Assembly: GCA_947627125.1 (NCBI GenBank) | Contig: CANQUY010000073.1 | Span: 1-8,791, forward strand | DNA: 8,791 nucleotides | Source: an uncultured Clostridia bacterium | GTDB lineage: Bacteria; Bacillota; Clostridia; Christensenellales; Borkfalkiaceae | Direction: 5' to 3' | Shown here: piece by piece, positions 5,726-8,791 of the stretch | Position numbering within the stretch: position 1 is the first letter of the stretch | How the letters are laid out: every line of letters begins with the position of its first letter | Program-made: the position numbers and the translations under genes | The notes under the pieces: generated by a model | Databases searched by the model: none | What the model saw: only the letters and a program-made list of their open reading frames with translations | What the model was told of the DNA's origin: nothing

Positions 5726-6386
5726 GTTGCATGATGACGCTAAGGCTGCAAGCAATCCGGAAACCCGTGCAAAACTTGCCGAGGAGGCGTTAGACTATAT
5801 GAATTCGGCAGCTGAGCATGGCTATGTCAATGCAATGGATCGTTTGTGCTCACAGTATGGTGGGCTTTATTGGCAAGAAGGATCAGATGGATTTACCGAT
5901 TGGCTTGAGATGATTGGTAAAAAACATGACTTAAAAAAGGCGTTTGCATATGCGCAGAAAATGGTGCAGTATGGGTATGCGGAGGGATATCGGCACCTTG
6001 CGGAATATTATGACAGTGATTGTGGTCCCAAAGATGCAAGTGATGACAAGAAAGCGTTTAATTATTATAAATTATATAAGGATGCCGGCAATTGTTCATT
6101 GTTAGTACCACTTGGATTGATGTATTTGAACGGCAGGGGAACGGAAAGAAACTATGCAGAAGCATTCAAGTGTCTTAAGAGCGCGCATGATATAATGCAT
6201 GGATTGTGGGGTTACTATTGGCTTGGATTTTGTTATGAAAATGGTTACGGTGTACAGCGTGACCTTGCGCAAGCCGTAAAATGTTATCAAGAAATAGTCA
6301 CATTTAAAGGATTAACCTCAAAAGAGATTGATGAATTTGAAGATGGAAGATTGGCACGGAAAGCGTTAAAGCGGCTGGGTTATTGA
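5676..6386 (+). pseudogene. Sel1-like repeat protein, C-terminal part after the frameshift
   Basis: In the +1 frame relative to the gene at 4343, the 236 residues following the A8 run continue the Sel1 solenoid from KAAQKGYPVAEFRYADKL to the stop at 6386, with about four or five further, less regular repeats (for example LGLMYLNGRGTERNYAEAFK and LGFCYENGYGVQRDLAQAVK). It has no clear start of its own. An internal ATG at 5799 with GAGGAGG eleven bases upstream might allow reinitiation but would cut a repeat. Codons here are more AT-rich (GAT, TAT, AAT, GGT) than upstream. It could be a true pseudogene, a slippage-controlled extension of the protein, or the product of a sequencing error. Confidence 0.7.
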
Positions 6387-6421
6387 CCCCCGTCCCTTCC
6401 CTCCCCGCCCGTGCCCCCGCG

Positions 6422-6456
6422 CTCATCCTGAGCGCAGCGAAGGATCTCATAAAACG
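6422..6456 (+). repeat. Short hairpin repeat, CTGAG/CGAAG subtype
   Basis: Same as the copy at 2059 except that the tail reads ATCTCATAAAACG instead of ATCCCATAAAACG. It is followed by a spacer ending GGCGTCATGCTG that leads into the next copy. Confidence 0.85.
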
Positions 6457-6492
6457 CACGGCGGCCCATAAGCGGCGTCATGCTGCCCCGCG

Positions 6493-6527
6493 CTCATCCT
6501 GAGCGCAGCGAAGGATCCCATAAAACG
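6493..6527 (+). repeat. Short hairpin repeat, CTGAG/CGAAG subtype
   Basis: A 35-base match to the copy at 2059-2093, opening unit 1 of the tandem duplication. Confidence 0.85.
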
Positions 6528-6542
6528 CACGGGAGCCTATAA

Positions 6543-6692
6543 GCGGCGTCATGCTGAGAACGGGAGTATAACGCAGTCTACGGAAGCCGTACCGAAGCAT
6601 CTCGCCGCATGCATTACGGACATTCGCCGCGAGATTCTTCGGGCCAAGTCATCGGACTTCGTATTACGTCCGTTTCTCAGAATGACGCGGCG
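6543..6692. repeat. Composite head-to-head palindromic repeat, copy 1
   Basis: Two related half-elements face each other. The plus-strand half runs from GTCATGCTGAG to CGAAGCATCTCGCCGC; the minus-strand half runs from GTCATTCTGAG (near 6686) to CGAAGAATCTCGCGGC. They meet around ATGCATTACGGACATT. The first half contains a perfect TACGG-AAG-CCGTA hairpin, the second an AAGTC-CGAT-GACTT hairpin (minus strand). Confidence 0.8.
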
Positions 6693-6750
6693 GCCTCGGC
6701 ATGCCCCTGTGTCCCTGGATGAGGGTAAGCGGCGTCATGCTGCCCCCGCG

Positions 6751-6785
6751 CTCATCCTGAGCGCAGCGAAGGATCCCATAAAACG
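6751..6785 (+). repeat. Short hairpin repeat, CTGAG/CGAAG subtype
   Basis: A 35-base match to the copy at 2059-2093, opening unit 2 of the tandem duplication. Confidence 0.85.
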
Positions 6786-6800
6786 CACGGAAGCCCATAA

Positions 6801-6950
6801 GCGGCGTCATGCTGAGAAGGAGAGTAGAACGCAGTCTACGGAAGCCGTACCGAAGCATCTCGCCGCATGCATTACGGACATTCGCCGCGAGATTCTTCGG
6901 ATCAAGTCGTCGGACTTTGTATTACGTCCGTTTCTCAGAATGACGCGGCG
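6801..6950. repeat. Composite head-to-head palindromic repeat, copy 2
   Basis: Same length and layout as 6543-6692. Differences fall mostly in loops: the AAGTC/GACTT stem now encloses CGAC instead of CGAT. The GTAGA/TCTAC stem is intact here but imperfect in copy 1 (GTATA). Confidence 0.8.
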
Positions 6951-6971
6951 GCCTCGGCGTGCTCCCGTGCC

Positions 6972-7008
6972 CTCATTCCGAGCCCCGTAAGGGGCGAGAG
7001 AATCTCGC
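6972..7008 (+). repeat. Hairpin repeat, CCGAG subtype with CCCC-GTAA-GGGG apex
   Basis: CTCATTCCGAG, a perfect CCCC-GTAA-GGGG stem-loop, then CGAGAGAATCTCGC. The basal pair of the family reads ATTC/GAAT here, in place of ATCC/GGAT in the other copies of this subtype. Confidence 0.7.
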
Positions 7009-7035
7009 TTTAAGAACGGAAGTCCGTAGGTCTAC

Positions 7036-7063
7036 GAGATCCGCTCGCTTCGCTCGGGATGAG
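7036..7063 (-). repeat. Short hairpin repeat, CCGAG/CGAGCGG subtype with GCGAAGC apex
   Basis: On the minus strand: CTCATCCCGAG, CGAAG, CGAGCGGATCTC. The apex contains GCGAAGC, a sequence known to form an unusually stable DNA mini-hairpin. Confidence 0.7.
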
Positions 7064-7096
7064 GGTAGGCGGCTTCATCCTGCCCCCGCATCGCAT

Positions 7097-7148
7097 TTCT
7101 GCGCCAAGAAAAGACACCCCAAACAGGGTGTCTTTTCTTGGCGCAGAA
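7097..7148 (-). terminator. Terminator of tRNA-Ser with a stem reaching into the tRNA
   Basis: A perfect 23-bp inverted repeat (7097-7119 with 7126-7148) encloses the six-base loop CAAACA (plus strand). The inner part, AAAAGACACCC/GGGTGTCTTTTCTT on the transcribed strand, is a normal intrinsic terminator. The outer part of the stem includes the CCA, discriminator and much of the 3' acceptor strand of the tRNA. Confidence 0.8.
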
Positions 7149-7229
7149 GACGAGATTCGAACTCGTGCTACCTGTAACGGTACTACTCCCTTAGCAGGGG
7201 AGCCCCTTGAGCCTCTTGGGTACTTCTGC
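7139..7229 (-). tRNA. tRNA-Ser(GCU), reads AGC/AGU codons
   Basis: On the minus strand the acceptor GCAGAAG (7223-7229) pairs with CTTCTGC (7143-7149). The D-arm closes with CCC/GGG. The anticodon arm is CTCCC-CTGCTAA-GGGAG with anticodon GCT at 7193-7195. A long class II variable arm, TACC-GTTACA-GGTA, fits serine. The T-arm ACGAG-TTCGAAT-CTCGT is complete. The discriminator is G (7142) and CCA is encoded (7139-7141). At 91 bases it has the usual length for tRNA-Ser. Confidence 0.97.
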
Positions 7230-7299
7230 ACGGCGGCGCATGGTGCGCTTTGGCCTTTTCAGATCCCAAAGAGGGTCGGCTCTTGCCCTCAACAATATC

Positions 7300-7328
7300 A
7301 CTATACCACAAATCGCAGGGAATGTCAA
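7300..7328 (-). promoter_or_regulatory. Sigma-A promoter of tRNA-Ser
   Basis: On the minus strand TTGACA (7323-7328), 17 bases, TATAGT (7300-7305). The expected start is near 7293, giving a 5' leader of about 64 bases that RNase P would remove. Confidence 0.85.
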
Positions 7329-7348
7329 AGTATATTTTCTTACTTTTC

Positions 7349-7370
7349 GGAATTTTTTTATAAAAATTCC
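7349..7370. repeat. AT-rich palindrome between divergent promoters
   Basis: GGAATTTTT-TTAT-AAAAATTCC, a perfect 9-bp inverted repeat, lies between the tRNA-Ser promoter and the ppa promoter. It could be an operator or a curved upstream element; nothing decides between these. Confidence 0.5.
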
Positions 7371-7380
7371 CCGTATGGTC

Positions 7381-7409
7381 TTGCGGCGGTTTCAAAAATA
7401 TGTTAAAAT
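7381..7409 (+). promoter_or_regulatory. Extended -10 promoter of ppa
   Basis: TTGCGG (7381-7386), 17 bases, TAAAAT (7404-7409), with TG at 7401-7402 giving an extended -10. The start should be near 7416, leaving a leader of about 13 bases that includes the GGAGG (7418-7422) ribosome site. Confidence 0.65.
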
Positions 7410-7428
7410 AGGACTACGGAGGAAAATT

Positions 7429-7959
7429 ATGAACATTTGGCACGATATCGATCCCAAGCGCATCACGTCTAAATCTTTTGAGGCGCTCATCGAGATCCCC
7501 AAGGGCAGCAAGGCAAAGTATGAACTCGACAAGGAAACGGGTATTTTGAAGCTCGACCGCGTTCTCTATACTTCCACGGTCTATCCCGCAAACTATGGCT
7601 TTATTCCGCGCACCTATGCGGAGGACGGCGACCCCTTGGACGTGCTCGTCCTCACCAACGAGGTCATCTATCCCATGACCCTCGTCACCTGCTATCCCAT
7701 CGGCGTCATTCAGATGATCGACGGCGGCTCGCTCGATGAAAAGATCATCGCCATTCCGTTCAAAGATCCTTCGTATAACGATTATTATGACATTCACGAA
7801 CTTCCCAAGCATATCTTTGATGAAATGATGCACTTCTTCGAGGTCTATAAGACGCTCGAACACAAGACGACGACGGTAAGAGAGATCGCTCACCGCGACG
7901 ACGCCGTCGAAATCATCGAAAAGTGCATCAAGCTCTATCAAGAGAAGTTCGGAAAGTAG
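7429..7959 (+). CDS. ppa: Inorganic pyrophosphatase, family I (soluble)
   Basis: It hydrolyses pyrophosphate to two phosphates in the cytoplasm using Mg2+, pulling biosynthetic reactions such as nucleic-acid and aminoacyl-tRNA synthesis forward. The protein has 176 residues, the normal bacterial length. Family features in order: IEIPKGSKAKYE (21-32) with substrate-binding Lys and Glu; YPANYGFIP (52-60); the signature DGDPLDVLVL (66-75) with metal-binding aspartates; Asp98 and Asp103 in the MIDGGSLDEKIIAIP region; and YKTLE (140-144) near the phosphate site. ATG at 7429 follows GGAGG by six bases; the open frame extends upstream to 7207 but only through the tRNA and promoters. It is divergent from tRNA-Ser and followed 18 bases later by a hydrolase gene in a probable operon. 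Confidence 0.96.
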   Translation: MNIWHDIDPKRITSKSFEALIEIPKGSKAKYELDKETGILKLDRVLYTSTVYPANYGFIPRTYAEDGDPLDVLVLTNEVIYPMTLVTCYPIGVIQMIDGGSLDEKIIAIPFKDPSYNDYYDIHELPKHIFDEMMHFFEVYKTLEHKTTTVREIAHRDDAVEIIEKCIKLYQEKFGK

Positions 7960-7977
7960 TCATTCGAGGGGGAGTGT

Positions 7978-8580
7978 ATGAAACTGGTCTTTTTTGGAGA
8001 TTCGATCACCGAGGCGGGGAGAGATCTGAGCGATCCAACCGACCTCGGCGAGGGCTATGTCAAGATCGCGGCGGGGAAACTCCGTCCGCTCTTTCCCGAT
8101 GTCGATTTCGAGATCCTCAACTTCGGCGTGGGGGGAGATAGAACGGTGGAGCTCTTGGCCCGCGTGGGGGAAGTCACGGCGGTGAAACCTGACGTCGTCG
8201 TGCTCGAAGTGGGGGTCAACGACGTGTGGCGCCGTTTCACGGACGAGGAGATCGTCACCGAGGAGCAATTCGGGAAGAACTATTCCGCCATCGTCGATGC
8301 GCTGAAGGAATGCGGGGCGAAGATCATTCTGGTGGAGCCGTACGTGCTCGACATGAAGGATAAACGCCGCTTCCGTCCCTATCTCAACACCTATATCGCC
8401 GTGATACGGGAGATCGCGCGGAGGGAGAACCTGCCGCTCGTCCCGCTCGACGAGATCTTTAACGGCGTCACGCGGGATATCAAGCCCGCGGAATTTGCCG
8501 AGGACGGCGTGCACCCGACCCACCGCGGCTGCCGTTACATTGCCGACCTCATCATCAAGGAACTGAAAAAATTTATGTGA
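7978..8580 (+). CDS. SGNH/GDSL-family hydrolase
   Basis: This encodes 200 residues, a single SGNH domain. The four family blocks are visible: GDSIT with nucleophile Ser9 (block I), NFGVGG with the oxyanion glycine (Gly50 or Gly52, block II), GVND with Asn81 (block III), and DGVHPT with Asp176 and His179 (block V). It is thus a probable esterase, lipase or carbohydrate deacetylase; the substrate cannot be read from sequence. There is no signal peptide, so it should act in the cytoplasm. ATG at 7978 is preceded by GAGGGGGAG (7966-7974), and the gap of 18 bases from ppa implies a shared transcript. The gene is followed by an intrinsic terminator. Confidence 0.92.
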   Translation: MKLVFFGDSITEAGRDLSDPTDLGEGYVKIAAGKLRPLFPDVDFEILNFGVGGDRTVELLARVGEVTAVKPDVVVLEVGVNDVWRRFTDEEIVTEEQFGKNYSAIVDALKECGAKIILVEPYVLDMKDKRRFRPYLNTYIAVIREIARRENLPLVPLDEIFNGVTRDIKPAEFAEDGVHPTHRGCRYIADLIIKELKKFM

Positions 8581-8591
8581 TATATAGAATG

Positions 8592-8600
8592 TGATATAAT
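8592..8600 (+). promoter_or_regulatory. Possible extended -10 element before the terminator
   Basis: TGATATAAT is a perfect -10 with an extended TG. The -35 region (8572-8577, TTTATG) is poor. A start would fall near 8607, inside the terminator hairpin, so a useful transcript is doubtful. Confidence 0.25.
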
Positions 8601-8605
8601 GTTTT

Positions 8606-8637
8606 ACGCGCCGCGGCCCCGCCGCCGCGCGTTTTTT
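8606..8637 (+). terminator. Intrinsic terminator of the ppa-hydrolase operon
   Basis: ACGCGC-C-GCGGC (8606-8617) pairs with GCCGC-C-GCGCGT (8621-8632), giving eleven base pairs around one C.C mismatch and a CCC loop, then six T residues (8632-8637). It starts 26 bases after the hydrolase stop. Confidence 0.88.
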
Positions 8638-8645
8638 GTGCCCCC

Positions 8646-8695
8646 GCGCTCCTCGGCTCCCCTTGTAGGGGAGCTGTCACGCAGTGACTGAGGGG
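8646..8695 (-). repeat. Two-hairpin repeat (CCCCTCAGTCAC type), inverted copy
   Basis: The reverse complement matches 98-147 closely. Here the first hairpin is perfect (GTCAC-TGC-GTGAC) and the second keeps its 8-bp GCTCCCCT/AGGGGAGC stem while the loop changes from AAG to ACA (read in the same orientation as 98-147). Confidence 0.85.
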
Positions 8696-8727
8696 TTTGA
8701 ACCCAACGATAGCCCCCAAAACCCTAT

Positions 8728-8769
8728 CCCCCGCTACGCGGGTACTTCCCCTAAGAGGGGAAGCGAGGC
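8728..8769 (+). repeat. Two-hairpin repeat, diverged copy
   Basis: Same layout as 98-147 but with different stems: CCCGC-TAC-GCGGG (8730-8742) and CTTCCCCT-AAG-AGGGGAAG (8745-8763), followed by CGAGGC. Stem changes are paired, so the fold is kept while the sequence differs. Confidence 0.65.
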
Positions 8770-8791
8770 CCCCCCGCACATCCTGCCCCCC

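Larger units (their letters stand above)
6493..6963 (+). repeat. 258-bp tandem duplication of hairpin repeat plus composite repeat
   Basis: Unit 1 (6493-6750) and unit 2 (from 6751, matching to about 6963) share the order: short hairpin, CATAAAACGCACGG spacer, GGCGTCATGCTGAG composite repeat, CGGCCTCGGC. The two units differ only at scattered bases. Confidence 0.85.
6387..7096. other. Intergenic repeat region, right flank of the island
   Basis: No gene is supported. It holds three CTGAG-subtype short hairpins, two composite head-to-head repeats inside a 258-bp tandem duplication, and two CCGAG-subtype hairpins. No intrinsic terminator follows the Sel1 stop at 6386; the bases from 6387 to 6421 are a C-rich stretch with no visible feature. 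Confidence 0.75.

Noticed and set aside
2386..6420. Attachment sites (direct repeats) bounding an integrated element
   Set aside because: I compared both island edges and found only C/T-rich similarity, no convincing direct repeat; the recombinase looks dedicated to the local inverted sites.
2059..6963. CRISPR array
   Set aside because: Repeats are palindromic but irregularly spaced, in both orientations, with no uniform spacers and no cas genes.
7059..7406. Plus-strand open frame reading GAEDEIRTRATCNG
   Set aside because: It is the antisense of tRNA-Ser and its terminator; this translation is a familiar artefact of tRNA loci.
7429..7959. Upstream-extended ppa starting at 7207
   Set aside because: The extension would cross the tRNA gene and both promoters, and the 176-residue protein already has the family's full length.

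Overview
The window looks like chromosome from a GC-rich Bacillota, probably an uncultured gut-type Clostridia. The evidence is indirect: Shine-Dalgarno sites of the GGAGG type, textbook sigma-A promoters, hairpin-plus-U-tract terminators, a tRNA gene that encodes its own CCA, and dense palindromic intergenic repeats. No marker here fixes the genus.

Layout. (1) 1-177: repeat debris. (2) 178-2041, minus strand: a two-gene operon, ispE (isoprenoid precursor synthesis) followed with a 20-base overlap by a coiled-coil protein with two membrane segments and no recognised function. A sigma-A promoter sits so close to ispE that the mRNA may be leaderless. (3) 2042-2529: short palindromic repeats. 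(4) 2530-6386, plus strand: an accessory island. A tyrosine recombinase with all catalytic residues is followed by two inverted 19-bp sites. Between them lies a consensus promoter that at present points back at the recombinase and runs straight into an intrinsic terminator. Flipping the segment would aim it at a compact gene set: a 60-residue Cys-rich protein, a stand-alone JAMM-type metalloprotease, and a long Sel1-repeat protein broken by a frameshift at an A8 tract. (5) 6387-7096: repeats, including a 258-bp tandem duplication. (6) 7097-7229, minus strand: tRNA-Ser(GCU), with a terminator whose stem includes the tRNA 3' end. (7) 7429-8580, plus strand: ppa (pyrophosphatase) and an SGNH hydrolase gene, divergent from the tRNA, ending in a terminator. 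(8) 8641-8791: more palindromic repeats, one an inverted copy of the element at 98-147.

How the parts work together. The housekeeping pieces (ispE, tRNA-Ser, ppa) are ordinary. The interesting unit is 2530-6386, which reads as a self-contained phase-variable module: recombinase, invertible promoter, terminator that silences the OFF orientation, and an operon of unknown function. In the orientation given, the operon appears OFF. Inversion itself is inferred from sequence and has not been shown. One feature argues for caution: each site is self-complementary beyond the shared core, and inversion would break that symmetry.

The palindromic repeats form one or two hairpin families whose stems change by paired substitutions between copies, so the fold itself appears to be maintained.
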